Assembly (NCBI RefSeq): GCF_963855985.1
Contig: NC_087114.1
Coordinates: forward strand, 87,001 to 151,000
Source of the DNA: Ostrinia nubilalis
Lineage: Eukaryota > Arthropoda > Insecta > Lepidoptera > Crambidae
DNA length: 64,000 bases
Reading direction: 5' to 3'
Part shown: positions 37,728 to 48,795 of the stretch, piece after piece
How positions within the stretch are numbered: position 1 is the stretch's first letter
How the letters are laid out: the number at the start of each line of letters is the position of its first letter
Program-made: the position numbers and the translations under genes
Notes under the pieces: generated by a model
Databases searched by the model: none
Told to the model about the DNA's origin: nothing
The model's input: only the letters and a program-made list of their open reading frames with translations

Positions 37728-40667
37728 TTACAGGGGGTGTAACAGGGGTGCGGGGGGAGGGGGGGGCTGCGCGGGCGGGGGGGGGGGGGGCGGTTCTCGT
37801 TGGTCGCGCGCGTCGTCTTTTGTTTCAACGTTCATCTTTCTAGAGCTATCTTCATCTTGCCAGTGGTCCCAGTTTGTAACTGAAAATATTAGAATAAATT
37901 ACATCATTTCTGTCGGTCTTTTATTAACATTTTTATTCATTATCATCATTTAATTATCAGCCATACGACGTCCGCTGCTAAAAATAGGCCTTTCCCAAAT
38001 CAGTTTAACTAACATAAAAAATAGGAATGACGATTTAATTTGAATTTACCTAAAACTTATAGGGAAACTTAATTTTTCTTCTTAAATTATTAAAATATCC
38101 TTGTAACTTTTTAATTGTGATAATTTAGATACCTACAGAACTCTTCCTGTGCTGATGCTTATTACAATCGCATTACATAGTACGTTATCACGTCTTTATT
38201 ATTTAATAAAGAGATTCGACATACTCGTAAATAAAAACAAATGAAAATAAGTTACCTTGAAATATTTTTGTAGCCAGGCCACTGCATTGTAGTCGGGTCA
38301 CCCGCCGCGTTATGGAGTTTGCTGAAAAAGATCAGAAAAAATAATGAGATTTAAAATTACAACAATTAATAAAATTTCACCTGTCCTAGGAGCTATACTT
38401 TCCACTTTCTCCTCCCTTTAATTTTGTTTTAAACTTGTACTCTCCCTTAGTCGTTGGCTGCCAAAAATGTGTCGTTTTAATTTGGTAACAAAGGTCTGGT
38501 AAACTGAATCAATATTAACATAATTACAACACATTCATTATTTGCGTAGAGTATTCTAAGCAAATATCACAATCATTATATTTTGATTACATAATATTAG
38601 TTTTCCTAACACACCCTATCCTTATACAAGCACACCTGTTTCTATTGTGCGAGGTTTACACAAAACGATATTGACCTAATTATTTCCATAAGTTTAAGAC
38701 ATTTCAATTACTAAAGTTTATTTTGCATACATCCGTTGTTTACAATTTATTTACCCACCTGGTAATCGAACTCGGGGCTCTAGGTTGACTGTCTGTTTGA
38801 AATTTTAGTTTGTAACGATTGTTATGCCTATTTGGTCCTAAACACACAATATGTCATTTGTATTACTTTTGTTATTCTCTTGATAACAGCAGTGTTCGTA
38901 TATTTACTCATAGATAATGAAAACCTTAATCTAAAAAAATATGTATAACTTTTGCCCGCGGTTTCACCCGCGTGAAATTTAGTTTGTCACAGATCGTCAT
39001 AAATTTTAGCCTATTCTAGGTTATAATCAATAATACTGTAAAGTTTCATCAAAATCCGTTCAGTAGTTTTTGCGTGAAAGAGTAACAAACATCCAGACAT
39101 CCATACTTTCGCATTTATAATATTAGTAGGATTATTTTGATTTTCTCTCACCTTTGACTGCAAACTGGAAGGCTGCTCTCTTTCTGTATCACTCGCCGCT
39201 TGTTGCAGTCTCCTGAAAAACACAATGTTGCCTTTTCAATAATTTCACTGCAAATTGTTGAAATCGATTAAAATTATTTGTCATACTTTTACAATTATGC
39301 TAATAACAATTCCATTGCTCAGGTTATTTTCACAATAAACTGTTTTGAAATGATGAATTTAATTCCTCCGTAAATGGCGGAAATTGACAAGAGAACTCAC
39401 TACATAAATCTCAAAATGTAAAAACGTCTTAAAAGGCTGGGTTGCACCATGTTTAACTTTGACAAACGTCACAAATCTCAAACTCCATACAATAACACCG
39501 GTTATTGCACAGATATGGATAGATGCAGCATGTGTCAAAAATTGTATGAAGCCGAGCGTGCCACTTTTTAAACGTCATTAGTGTCATTTTAGCGAATTTT
39601 AGTGATTGCCGCAACGTAAAAGTAATCGTATCATCGTACTGCATTTGCAAAGTCATCGAATGATATCGTGTGACTCGATTCGAAAATTAATTAATTCCGA
39701 TAAAACTGATAATTTGTTAAATACAAAACCAAAAACATCTTTATTTACCTTTTTAAAATAAATTAATTCTTACAAATCGTCAAATCTCGTTATTTTTTTT
39801 TACCCTACCAGCGTTTCAAGACATAAATTTGTCAAGTGCATGAATACATGGATCAGTGTGTGTCTTATTGTTATGAGTAAGTACGGTTCCTTGGGATCGG
39901 TATGAGTGCACCACATACAGGGACCATGGTTTTAACTCTTAAGAGTACATCGCAGGATATGTATTAAAAACAATGCTACTTTATACTTCTTCTACTGCTA
40001 CTTATCTTTATTCTAATTAATTATTTGTTACTTGTGCTGTTAATTACAATTCTCAATCCGTAAATAATTTCTTCTTTCTACCGTGTTCGTACTACTGTCC
40101 TCGTAAAATCATCGTAACCGATTGTTGTAATCGGATTACATGAACATCACTCGACCATGTATGTCCATTTGGACATATCGGAATGGCACGCTTTGACGAT
40201 CAACTTGCTGTATCTACTCTAATCCATATCTGTGGGTTATTGTTATAGTTACGGTCAAAGTTAGCTGGTCCAACTCAGCCTAAGACTTCGTTAATACTTA
40301 CATAGACTTTTATTAGTGCATTCTCCAAAGCTCGAAGGCAGCGCAGGATCAGATCGCTCGGAGCAGGAGCGTATGCGACGTGTCGACAGTTTGACGCCCT
40401 GAAAACGCATTTTAAACGCTAAATTAGCGGTGCAATTACCACAAATAAAAATGTTGTGGTCATGTTACAATTTTAAGTATTTTTACTATATGTAAGTAGG
40501 CCCTACTAGCTAAAGTACTAATTTATTCATCACTATCAGTAAATTGTACGAGTCTACCCATGAGAATTAAAGAAAGCGTTGAGTAATAATAATCATCACA
40601 ATCTTACCTTATAGCAATAATTAGATATTATTTCCTCATCAGAAAGCCACGATGACCCAAACTTCAT
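37728..40667 (-). CDS. Candidate four-exon small gene next to the telomere (124 aa)
   Basis: I do not recognise this protein. The model on the minus strand is 40667-40608, 40398-40302, 38321-38256 and 37879-37728. All junctions are canonical (TTTTCAG acceptors; GTAAGAT, GTAAGT and GTAACT donors). Phases join without a stop from ATG (MKFGSSWLSDEEI) to TAA. The last exon reads NWDHWQDEDSSRKMNVE and then runs into a Pro-rich tail encoded by the poly-G tract of the boundary. A further exon-like segment (39212-39152) also has perfect splice sites but introduces a stop if included, so it may be alternative or from another frame. The long introns hold Helitron-like and TIR repeats. Exon calls are by eye. 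It could also be a relic of a dispersed duplicated gene. Confidence 0.4.
37936..37998 (-). mobile_element. RTE 3'-tail fragment
   Basis: It contains CAGCCATACGACGTCCGCTGCTAAAAATAGGCC, a diverged match to the 3' end of the RTE element at 41398. It lies in the last intron of the candidate gene. Confidence 0.55.
38947..39132 (-). mobile_element. Helitron-like non-autonomous repeat
   Basis: It is the reverse complement of the ACTAATATTATAAATGCGAAAG...GCGGGCAAAAG repeat seen at 53631 and related to 48571 and 50443. The CTAG end has decayed. Confidence 0.55.
39435..40280. mobile_element. Non-autonomous TIR element (about 850 bp)
   Basis: The left end GGCTGGGTTGCACCATGTTTAACTTTGAC and the reverse complement of the right end GGCTGAGTTGGACCAGCTAACTTTGAC match, with further inner matches (CAGATATGGAT). 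The flanks share TTAA/TAAG-like bases. No transposase was found. Confidence 0.65.
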
Positions 40668-41397
40668 GATGCACCAACATTCTTACATGTTGGGAGCAGG
40701 CGCTGACAAACTTTCAGCTTTAAAATAACGTAGGTGGTTATTAGTTCATTAGATTCGCAACGCGCGTATTATATCTGAAAACATCCAAAGCAAGAATAAT
40801 TAAATAAATTTTTGAATCAATCTCGAATTATTAACAAGTAACAGAAATTTTATAGCAAATTAAAAATTAATCACCCACCTCTCACGAATCTGATTAAAAA
40901 TCTATCTTTTTTTCGTCCACAGATATTCTATGCCACAGATTATATTTATCCGAGAGTTCTGTATCCACCCGCCAATTATTACCGGTTTTTGTTTGAAAAT
41001 TGTTGACCGTACAGGCAAAGATAACCATTATTATTCAGCCATGTTTTTTTCATGTTTTAATTTTAATTATTTATTGGCCATGGAATAAAGATAAGAAATA
41101 TTGTGTAAAATCTACTACTTTTATTTACTAATGTTACATTTTGTGGTTACTGTAATGTAAAGTGCTTCATTATTTTACTAATACTTTCAATTTTATTAAA
41201 CCTAAACTTACACGAGCCGTGTATTTACATTCTTGGATGCAAATAATTACCTACTTGTTAAAATTAAAAATTCTTGTTAAAAAGTTTTTGGTGTTTACCC
41301 AGATGGTGCGTGCACTGTCGTCATCGCGCTGATGCAACATCAATGCAAAATAAACATTAATAAAATAAGTACCTAAGTTTGCGCCAGAAATAACTAC
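40668..41397. other. Intergenic DNA
   Basis: AT-rich sequence with no gene, RNA or clear repeat recognised. Confidence 0.5.
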
Positions 41398-44300
41398 CTA
41401 ATCGTCGTTTCAGCCGAAAGACGTCCACTGCTGGACAAAGGCCTCCCCCAAGGATTTCCACAAAGACCGGTCCTGCGCCGCTTGCATCCAGGTACTTCCC
41501 GCGACCTTCACCAGATCGTCGGTCCACCTAGTGGGAGGCCTGCCCACGCTACGTCTTCCAGCTCGTGGTCGCCACTCAAGAACTTTTCTGCCCCAGCGGC
41601 CATCAGCTCTTCGAGCTATGTGCCCCGCCCACTGCCACTTGATTTTAGCGATTCTGCGGGCTATGTCAGTCACTCTGGTTCTCCTACGGATCTCCTCATT
41701 TCTGATTCGATCACGCAGGGAAACTCCGAGCATAGCACGCTCCATCGCTCTTTGGGTGACCTTGAGCCTTCTTATGAGGCCCATAGTAAGCGACCACGTC
41801 TCAGAGCCATACACCATCACTGGCAACACACACTGGTCAAATACTTTTGACTTGAGACACTGCGGTATTTCGGACGTGAGAATTTCGCGAAGCTTCCCGA
41901 ACGCTGCCCAGCCGAGTTGGATTCGACGATTAACCTCTTTCTCGAAGTTGGACCTACCTAACTGGACTGTTTGTCCCAGGTATACATAATTGTCAACAAC
42001 TTCGAGTGTAGTGTCTCCAACCTTCAGAGGAGTGGGTACAACACGGGCATTTGACATAATTTTTGTCTTGTCCATGTTCATTTTAAGACCCACTTGTTGA
42101 GAGGCTCTACTGAGGCCATCGAGCATTGTGTTTAGGTCCTCCACGGTCTCAGCCATGACTACGATATCGTCCGCGAAACGAAGGTGGGTGATATACTCGC
42201 CGTTGATATTTATGCCGAATCCACTCCAGTCCAGAAGCTTGAAAACATCTTCCAGGGCGGTGGTGAACAGTTTCGGAGATATGACATCTCCCTGTCTCAC
42301 CCCTCGCTGCAACTGAATAGGTTTCGAGTTCTGATCCTGGAGGCGGACCGACATTGTGGCGTTTTCGTACAAGCCCTTCAGCGCTTCGATGTATCTATAG
42401 TCAATTTGGCACCGTTGGAGAGACTGTAGCACTGCCCAGGTCTCGATCGAGTCGAAGGCTTTTTCATAGTCCACAAACGCCAGACAAAGTGGCTGATTAT
42501 ACTCCTCGGTCTTCTGTATAATCTGCCGTAGCGTATGTATGTGGTCTATTGTACTAAAGCCTTTTCGGAAACCGGCTTGTTCGGGAGGCTGGAAGTCGTC
42601 GAGCCTGCGAGCGAGACGATTCGTAATGACTCTCGAAAACAGCTTGTAGACATGGCTCAGAAGTGAGATGGGTCTATAATTTTTCAACAAGGTTTTGTCG
42701 CCTTTTTTGAAAAAAAGTATCACCACACTTCTGTGCCATGCCGTAGGCGTTTTTCCCTCAAGTATGACGGAATCGAACAGCCTCTGAAGAGCCTTTAGTA
42801 CCGGCGTTCCGCCTGCTTTCAGAAGCTCAGCCGTGATTCCATCATCACCCGGTGCCTTGTTGTTTTTCAGCTGTTTGAGAGCCATTCTAATCTCGTACAG
42901 GCTGACGTCCGGGATATCTTCGGTGTAGTGTCGGGTCAGTCTAGCTCTTGGGTCTTCGGCTAGATTTGTGACAGGTGTACGTACACTCGTGTATAATTGT
43001 CCGTAGAACTTCTCAACCTCTTCCAATAACTCAGGCCCCGACGAGATGTCTCTGCCATCCTCGGTCTTCAGCTTGGTCAGTTGACTTTGGCCAACAGACA
43101 GATCCCTAGCGAACACTTTAGAGCCTTTGTTACGCTCAATCGCCTCTTTAATACGATCTGTATTAAATTGGCGTAGATCGCGAGTCAAAGACTTGGAGAT
43201 CTGTCTGTTAAGATGCCGATACTGAGCAGCATCTTCAGAGGACTGCAGAATCAAGTTTCGTCTCTCTTCCATAAGTTTATTGGTGAGGTCAGAGATCTTT
43301 TTGGTTCCTTTTGGACGACGGGTTTTAAAGAACTTAGACCCAGTCGTTTGGACAATTTCCACGAACCTGTCATTGTATTCGTCCACATTTTCGCAGTCTC
43401 CTAGGCATTCGAAACGATTTTGCAACTCGAGCTGAAAGCTTTCGGGGTTTTGGAGTTGGATGGGCGCTGGGCGGAGCGTAGACTTCATCAGTCGACGCCT
43501 CTCGAGCTTGGGTCTGATATTCAATGTGCCTCTTACCATTCGGTGATCGCTTCCTGTTTTGACCGAGTTGATCACAGAGACATCATTGAATATATGCTTC
43601 TTCGTCGACAAGACGAAGTCGATCTCATTTTTTATAGCGCCATTGGGATGCAGCCATGTCCACTTTCGCTGTTTTGGCTTCCTGAAGAAGGAGTTCATCA
43701 TAAAGAGGCCCTCCCTCTCCATAAAGCCAGCCAGCAGTTGGCCACGTGCGTTCCTCTCTCCATACCCAAATTGCCCCACTTTCAGCTCATTATCGCTTCG
43801 TCTACCCAGCTTCGCGTTGAAGTCCCCCATCACAACGGTAAAATGGGACCGGGAGCTATGTATGGCTCTGGAAATATCCTCATACATAGTCTCCACTTCG
43901 TCGTCGGGGTGTTCCGTGGTCGGTGCGTATACCTGTATGACCTTCAGCGAATACCGTTTGGTGATTCTGAGTATAAGGTACGCTACCCTCGCCGAAACAC
44001 TCTCGATCTGGACCACGTTGTTGACAAGGGACTTGTGGACGATAAACCCGACACCACCCTGGGACTGCTGGTCGCCCTCCCGGAAATAGAGCAGGTTTCC
44101 GGATTTCAGGATTATGGTGTCCTCCCCCTCTCTTCGGACTTCGCATAATCCTACGATATCCCACCGCAACCTGCTCAGTTCTTCCTCGAGTTCGGCGAGC
44201 CTCACGTCAGTCCGCAGCGTGCGAGTGTTAAATGTTGCCAGGGCCAGAGGTCGTCGGGGTTGGTAGCCTGTCGGTACCCGGTGATTCTTAGCACCCCTCG

Positions 44301-44536
44301 CCCCACCGTTACCGTGACCGCTACCGTGGCCCGGGATAGTGGGGCCGCCGGGGACTAGGGGCCGTGTTTTTTTGTTCCTCTCCATGGGGGGGATTTGCCT
44401 TAATCGCCACGCTTGGCAGGCGGGTTGGCGATCGCAGTTTTTTATAAGGTTTCGCACGCAGACGCTGCTGCCCGTCCGGTGCTGCAGGGATTTTGTCGCC
44501 TCTTACGACACGCCTCCTGTTGGCGACCTCATAATT
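41398..44536 (-). mobile_element. RTE-clade non-LTR retrotransposon, near full length
   Basis: It comprises a short GC-rich 5' UTR (44386-44536), one intact ORF, and a 3' end immediately after the stop (GGCTGAAACGACGAT), the short tail typical of insect RTE elements. The same tail recurs as truncated fragments at 37936, 45284 and 58848, showing that the family is active or was abundant. Confidence 0.85.
41410..44385 (-). CDS. RTE endonuclease-reverse transcriptase (991 aa)
   Basis: This is a single-ORF EN-RT. The APE endonuclease shows LATFNTRTLR, IVGLCEVRREGE, VVMGDFNAKLG and TGSDHRMVRGTLNI. The RT shows YRPISLLSHVYKLFSRVI, AFVDYEKAFDSIE, GVRQGDVISPKLF and FADD at 737-740. The C-terminus has the RTE signature KWQWAGHIARR and GRPPTRWTDDL. 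The start is the ATG at 44385 (MERNKKTRP); the frame is open 24 codons upstream without an ATG. No stop or frameshift is seen, so this copy may be competent. Confidence 0.88.
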   Translation of the reverse strand: MERNKKTRPLVPGGPTIPGHGSGHGNGGARGAKNHRVPTGYQPRRPLALATFNTRTLRTDVRLAELEEELSRLRWDIVGLCEVRREGEDTIILKSGNLLYFREGDQQSQGGVGFIVHKSLVNNVVQIESVSARVAYLILRITKRYSLKVIQVYAPTTEHPDDEVETMYEDISRAIHSSRSHFTVVMGDFNAKLGRRSDNELKVGQFGYGERNARGQLLAGFMEREGLFMMNSFFRKPKQRKWTWLHPNGAIKNEIDFVLSTKKHIFNDVSVINSVKTGSDHRMVRGTLNIRPKLERRRLMKSTLRPAPIQLQNPESFQLELQNRFECLGDCENVDEYNDRFVEIVQTTGSKFFKTRRPKGTKKISDLTNKLMEERRNLILQSSEDAAQYRHLNRQISKSLTRDLRQFNTDRIKEAIERNKGSKVFARDLSVGQSQLTKLKTEDGRDISSGPELLEEVEKFYGQLYTSVRTPVTNLAEDPRARLTRHYTEDIPDVSLYEIRMALKQLKNNKAPGDDGITAELLKAGGTPVLKALQRLFDSVILEGKTPTAWHRSVVILFFKKGDKTLLKNYRPISLLSHVYKLFSRVITNRLARRLDDFQPPEQAGFRKGFSTIDHIHTLRQIIQKTEEYNQPLCLAFVDYEKAFDSIETWAVLQSLQRCQIDYRYIEALKGLYENATMSVRLQDQNSKPIQLQRGVRQGDVISPKLFTTALEDVFKLLDWSGFGININGEYITHLRFADDIVVMAETVEDLNTMLDGLSRASQQVGLKMNMDKTKIMSNARVVPTPLKVGDTTLEVVDNYVYLGQTVQLGRSNFEKEVNRRIQLGWAAFGKLREILTSEIPQCLKSKVFDQCVLPVMVYGSETWSLTMGLIRRLKVTQRAMERAMLGVSLRDRIRNEEIRRRTRVTDIARRIAKIKWQWAGHIARRADGRWGRKVLEWRPRAGRRSVGRPPTRWTDDLVKVAGSTWMQAAQDRSLWKSLGEAFVQQWTSFG

Positions 44537-45283
44537 TTGTAAAAAAAAAACAATTTAATCCTTTGATGATTCATTTCGTTACTATAGGAAATAGGAATTA
44601 AAGGTAGTGTTGTGAAAAAGAGAAGTATTAATTAACAGTAAATACCCTTAAATACCTACATTTTTATTTTATTTTATTTACAAACCAACGGCGTTACAAT
44701 GAGTAAATCTTAAAGTAACTTAATTGTATGTAGGTATGGCTAATTATAGGTTTCCCTGGAATAACCTTAAAGTAAATCTACTGTTCGGATTACCGATTTC
44801 ACTTTACCATGTGACGATTATCTCGTGTTTTGATTAAGGCGTAGAGCTTGTTTAGTGAGGGCTTGTAGAGCTACAAACTTGGCTCTTTCACTATGGCATC
44901 CATTAGTGTCTCGTCTTAGCAACATTTTTCATGAAAATGTTTTTGATGGGATCAGTCTTTCTGTACCAAAAGTGTAAAAATAACTTAGATTGTAACAAAA
45001 AGGGTAAGGGAAGATCTATACGGCATAAAAGTCAAATACACACGACCCCACGTGCGGGAGAGACTACTTTTAAAAAGTGTACCTATATTTAAATACAAAA
45101 CATTCCACTCACTAGACACCACCTGACACTGACATTCGCCATGTTGTCTGGGCTTAGTTTTTACCCAATGCCAAAAGGAGAGTTATGTTTTTCAAGTGTA
45201 TGTCTGTATTTTCTATAGCAATGTAATCGGGTAACGTTTTTTCCTTTTTTATTATAATCAAAACCATTAACTTAAATGCAGAC
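44537..45283. other. Intergenic DNA
   Basis: No gene or repeat was recognised with confidence; the sequence is AT-rich. Confidence 0.5.
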
Positions 45284-45565
45284 ATCATAATCATCGTCAT
45301 CATTGCAGCCACAGGATGTCCACTGCTGAACACAGCCCCCCTAGACAAAACGCACTTTTTGATCGAATCGAAAATCGAATCCGTCAAAACTCCATACAAA
45401 AAAGGGGCTTTTCGACCACTTTTCGACTGGTTTGCGATTATAATTTGCACTTTGTCTAGCTAGACCCACAGGCCTCCCCCAACGATTTCCACATCGCTCG
45501 GTCGGTAGCGGCCTGCATCCAGCGCTTTCCTGTCACCTTTATGAGGTCGTCAGAAATGCAGACAT
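45284..45565 (-). mobile_element. RTE 3'-end fragment split by a small TIR insert
   Basis: CATCGTCATCATTGCAGCCACAGGATGTCCACTGCTG... and, after an insert, GGCCTCCCCCAACGATTTCCAC...TTTATGAGGTCGTC match the 3' end of the RTE element at 41410-41525. The copy is 5'-truncated and non-coding. Confidence 0.75.
45341..45459. mobile_element. MITE-like 119-bp insert in the RTE tail
   Basis: It is bounded by CTAGACAAA...TTTGTCTAG, with imperfect inner symmetry (GTCGAAAAG). It interrupts the RTE consensus between CAG and GGCCTCCCCC. Confidence 0.65.
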
Positions 45566-45847
45566 AGAAGATTGAAAAATATAATAACAAACGGGTTTCC
45601 CGCTGAAAATCAGGGTGTCCCGATTAAAACTGAGCAGGCACCATTTGAACACACTTTTTTCTTTTAATTTTTATGTCTTCTGTGTGTTTCTAATACAGTC
45701 TTTTTATTATTATTAGCCTTTCTGCTACCTTTATTAATGCTTTAATTTTCTGTAATACTTAATCAAATAAATACTTTCTTTCTTTATGAGGTCGTCGGAA
45801 ATGTAGACACAGTAGATTCAAAACAGCCAAAAAGTTTATCGCAACAT
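45566..45847. other. Intergenic insert flanked by 36-bp direct repeats
   Basis: CTTTATGAGGTCGTCRGAAATG...AGATT occurs at 45537 and 45784. The 246 bp from the first repeat to the second are AT-rich and non-coding. Confidence 0.5.
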
Positions 45848-47763
45848 TTATTTCAAATTAAAGTACGCGGGTATCCACGCCAACATGTTGTTGGCGGCGG
45901 CGTAGGCGCGCGCGCGGCCGGGACCGGCGTAGGCGGTGGCGGCGGCGGCGGGGGGCGGGCGGGGAAGGTAGACAGGCGGGAGGACGTAGGGCGGCACGTA
46001 GGGCGGGTACCTTCTAGGCGGGTACCTTCTAGGCAGGGTGACGGGTCTGGACGTGGTGCGGGTGGTTATAGGGACAGGTGTAGTAGTGGTAGGGACGGGT
46101 GTAGTGGTTGTAGGGACGGGTGTAGTGGTGGTAGGGACAGGTGTAGTGGTTGTAGGGACGGGTGTAGTCGTTGTTGGTTTTGGAGCAGGAGTCGTGGTAC
46201 TTGTTGTCGGAGCAGGAGTAGTACTAGTGGTTGTTTTTGATGTCGTAGAAGCAGGAGTAGTACTAGTAGTTGTTTTTGATGTCGTAGAAACCGGCGTTGT
46301 TGTTGTTGTTGGAACTTTCGTTGTTGTTGTCGACGTAACCGGCGTGGTTGTTGTCGTAGAGACAGGCGTTGTTGTTGCTGTAGTGGAAGTCGAAGTTGTT
46401 GTCGTAGGAACGGGCGTTGTTGTCGTAGGAACGGGCGTAGTTGTCGTAGGAACCGGCGTAGTTGTGGTCGGCGCAGCAGTAGTGGTGGTGGTAGAGTACG
46501 GGATAACAGGGGGCGCCGGGGGGTCGGGCGGGGGCGGCGGGGGCAGGCCCGGCGGCATGTTGGGGGGCCCCGCGGGCGGCGTGTTGGGGGGCCCCGCGGG
46601 CGGCACGTTGGGGGGCCCCGCGGGCGGCGGTCGCCTGAACAGGTCCCATATCGTGGGCGGCGCGGCCTGCGCGGTCAGCAGACTAGCGCTAAACTGTCGA
46701 ACAAAATTTATTTCTTAGTTAAATTGCACATTCACTATTAAAGATTCGTACCCACTTTTCACTGAGTTTTGAAACGGAATTCGAAACTACAGTAGGTATG
46801 GTATACCTTCCTATGATATTGTTATGGATCGTTTCATCCACGAAGACCATTCATCCGCCAATGTTAGAGTGTTATCGGTACACGCTAAATTATCCATGAG
46901 TGCACACGCACACTACAATAATAACGCTCGGATTGCTCGGATCAAACTCCCCGCACCAAAAATTGGTGGAGCGCGTCTTCGTGGATGAAACGATCTATTT
47001 TAACTCTCCGTCAAAAAAGCTCTTGGAAGCTCTCTCTTCTACTTGTTTTTAAAAAATATTCTCGATTCTTTATTAAAAATGTGTACGTGCGATTTACACC
47101 AAACGTCATCGGTAGCGGCTGCCTAAAAAAATACATGAAATGTATGAGGATTGTGCAGCATCTTCAATCTAAAATCTTCATACATTTTGATGCTCTCGCT
47201 TAGTATAGCGACGACGTTCAATGCAAGCACACAGTTACTTCCTATTGTTATTCTCTTTATTTTGATTATTTAATTACTCTGCAACTGAAAAAATCCTTCC
47301 ATCTATTAACTGACATGCTGCACATCACCACAGTAAACACACACACACACACACACACCTCACTCACATACACACACCTCACTCACACACACACACACAC
47401 ACACACACACCTCACTCACACCGCACACACCTAGTCACAACCTTAGATCCTTAGATAGTAGTTTTTGCCTGCCTTTACGACGCTTTTACATTTCATTAAA
47501 ACCTTCAAACTTTATTGTATCATAGTAGAACCGGAGCTTTTTTTCACAGTATAATTATTGAAAGTAAATTTCACTCACTGGCTGCTGCGATACAGGCCGC
47601 GAGCCTAGTGCAGGAGTCGCTGTTAAACTCAAATTATGTAACAATTTTAGCAATAAAGTTTATTTATTATTATTTATTATTATTATTATTATTATTTATT
47701 AATGTTTTTTTTTTTAATATGACTTACCGCCACAATAAAGACTGTCTTTGCGAAGGCGGCCAT
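45848..47763 (-). CDS. Secreted Thr/Pro-rich mucin-like protein (293 aa, two exons)
   Basis: I do not recognise a specific gene. Exon 1 (47763-47728) encodes MAAFAKTVFIVA and ends at a perfect GTAAGT donor. Exon 2 (46693-45848), after a CAG acceptor, continues FSASLLTAQA and then APPTIW. Joined in phase 0 they make a classic signal peptide. The mature protein has three PPAGPPN-type repeats, a Pro-rich stretch, a long TTTTPVP/TTTT mucin-like region (probable O-glycosylation) and an Arg/Pro/Tyr-rich tail (RRYPPRRYPPYVPP) with an Ala-rich end. The TAA stop overlaps an AATAAA poly(A) signal. The intron carries a MITE (46827-46995) and a CA microsatellite. The layout resembles the gene at 57833-58414. 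A cuticle, gut-lining or silk-related secreted role is possible but unproven. Confidence 0.65.
46827..46995. mobile_element. Small MITE with 21-bp perfect TIRs
   Basis: GATCGTTTCATCCACGAAGAC (46827-46847) and its exact reverse complement (46975-46995) flank about 127 bp. It lies in the intron of the mucin-like gene. Confidence 0.8.
47335..47432. repeat. (CA)n microsatellite with CACTCA interruptions
   Basis: ACACAC runs are interrupted by repeated CTCACTCACA words, inside the intron of the mucin-like gene. Confidence 0.9.
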
Positions 47764-47834
47764 CGTCTTTCTAGCACTCTGCGTGTGCCCGTCCCATTTC
47801 ACCCGCGCGTCTGTGCCGCGCTCCTGAACAACAA

Positions 47835-47842
47835 TATTTATG
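47835..47842 (-). promoter_or_regulatory. Possible TATA-like box for the mucin-like gene
   Basis: CATAAATA on the minus strand, about 72 bp upstream of the ATG at 47763. The match is weak and the position is plausible. Confidence 0.3.
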
Positions 47843-48570
47843 TGCTTGTTTTTATCGTACAAACATTAACTGCATTGTAAATGCAACTAAACAAATAGCT
47901 TCTATTCAGAATTAATTTATTATATTAACTTTTACAATGTAGGCACGTCATGGCGATAGCAAATTAACGCAATATGAAAAATTAAACGTTACATCAGAAG
48001 GTCGAGCCGACCTTGTTGAAGCATACGCAAAAAAAACATTAAGAAGTTCCATGCCAATCATGCTTTCATTCACTGTTCTGCAAACATTGAGGTGATACTC
48101 AGAAATAACCAAATTCCTTTGTCTAAAATAAATTAACATTAACTGTCAATGAAATGTTTTGTAGCGATCCAACTGGACAAACAAAACATCATGTAGGTAT
48201 GTTTTCTTGCATAATTCTATGAAAAAATTTCACGCTAAATTAAAATAATGTAACTACGTCAATCTAACTGACGCATTATCTATTTGAACTAAAGTCATTG
48301 AATGATGATGCCCATAGAATAATCAAAGCAAAGAAGAAAAGAAAGAAAAGTAGGGAAGGTGGAACATGCAAAGTGTATCCCATAAGGAAAAACAATTGTC
48401 AAACAACACTGTTCCTTTGTCCTCATCATTCCCGAACCCACTAGAAACGAGGTGTTCCATCTATCGCCATGTTAACAGTGGCTTTAGGTTCTAGAAATGA
48501 TAAAGAACATGCTCCTCTCAATGGGAGGCCGTGGGAATAGCGGGGCACACAGGGCCAATCTTACAGAACA
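47843..48570. other. Intergenic DNA
   Basis: No gene or repeat was recognised with confidence. Confidence 0.5.
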
Positions 48571-48795
48571 TCTATACTAATATTATAAATGCGAAAGAAC
48601 TCTGTCTGTCTGTCTGTCTTGCTTTCACGTTTAAACCACTCAACCGATTTTGATGAAATTTGACATAGAGATAGCTTGAGTCCCGGGAAAGGACGGATAG
48701 TTTTTATTCCGGTTTTTGAAACAGGGACGCGTGCGATAACGTTTTTTTGTGACAGACAAAATTCCACGCGGGCGAAGCTGCGGGCGTAAAGCTAG
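48571..48795 (+). mobile_element. Helitron-like element (Lep1 type)
   Basis: It starts TCTATACTAATATTATAAATG, contains the GTCTGTCTGTCTGTC and GAGTCCCGGGAAAGGA segments, and ends GGGCGAAGCTGCGGGCG...GCTAG before a T. TC...CTAG ends fit the lepidopteran Lep1 Helitron group. It is non-coding and about 225 bp. Confidence 0.7.

Noticed and set aside
43420..44148. 242-codon + strand frame opposite the RTE endonuclease
   Set aside because: Shadow of the RTE ORF, which has all catalytic motifs.
46038..46718. 226-codon + strand Val/Gly-rich frame opposite the mucin-like gene
   Set aside because: It is the antisense of the TTTTP repeats. The minus strand has a signal peptide, splice sites and a poly(A) signal.
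47560..47640. Exon-like segment on the minus strand (acceptor TTTAACAG, donor CAGTGAGT) within the mucin-like gene intron
   Set aside because: In the phase set by exon 1 it meets a stop after four codons, so it is not part of the coding model. It may be a decayed exon of a related gene.
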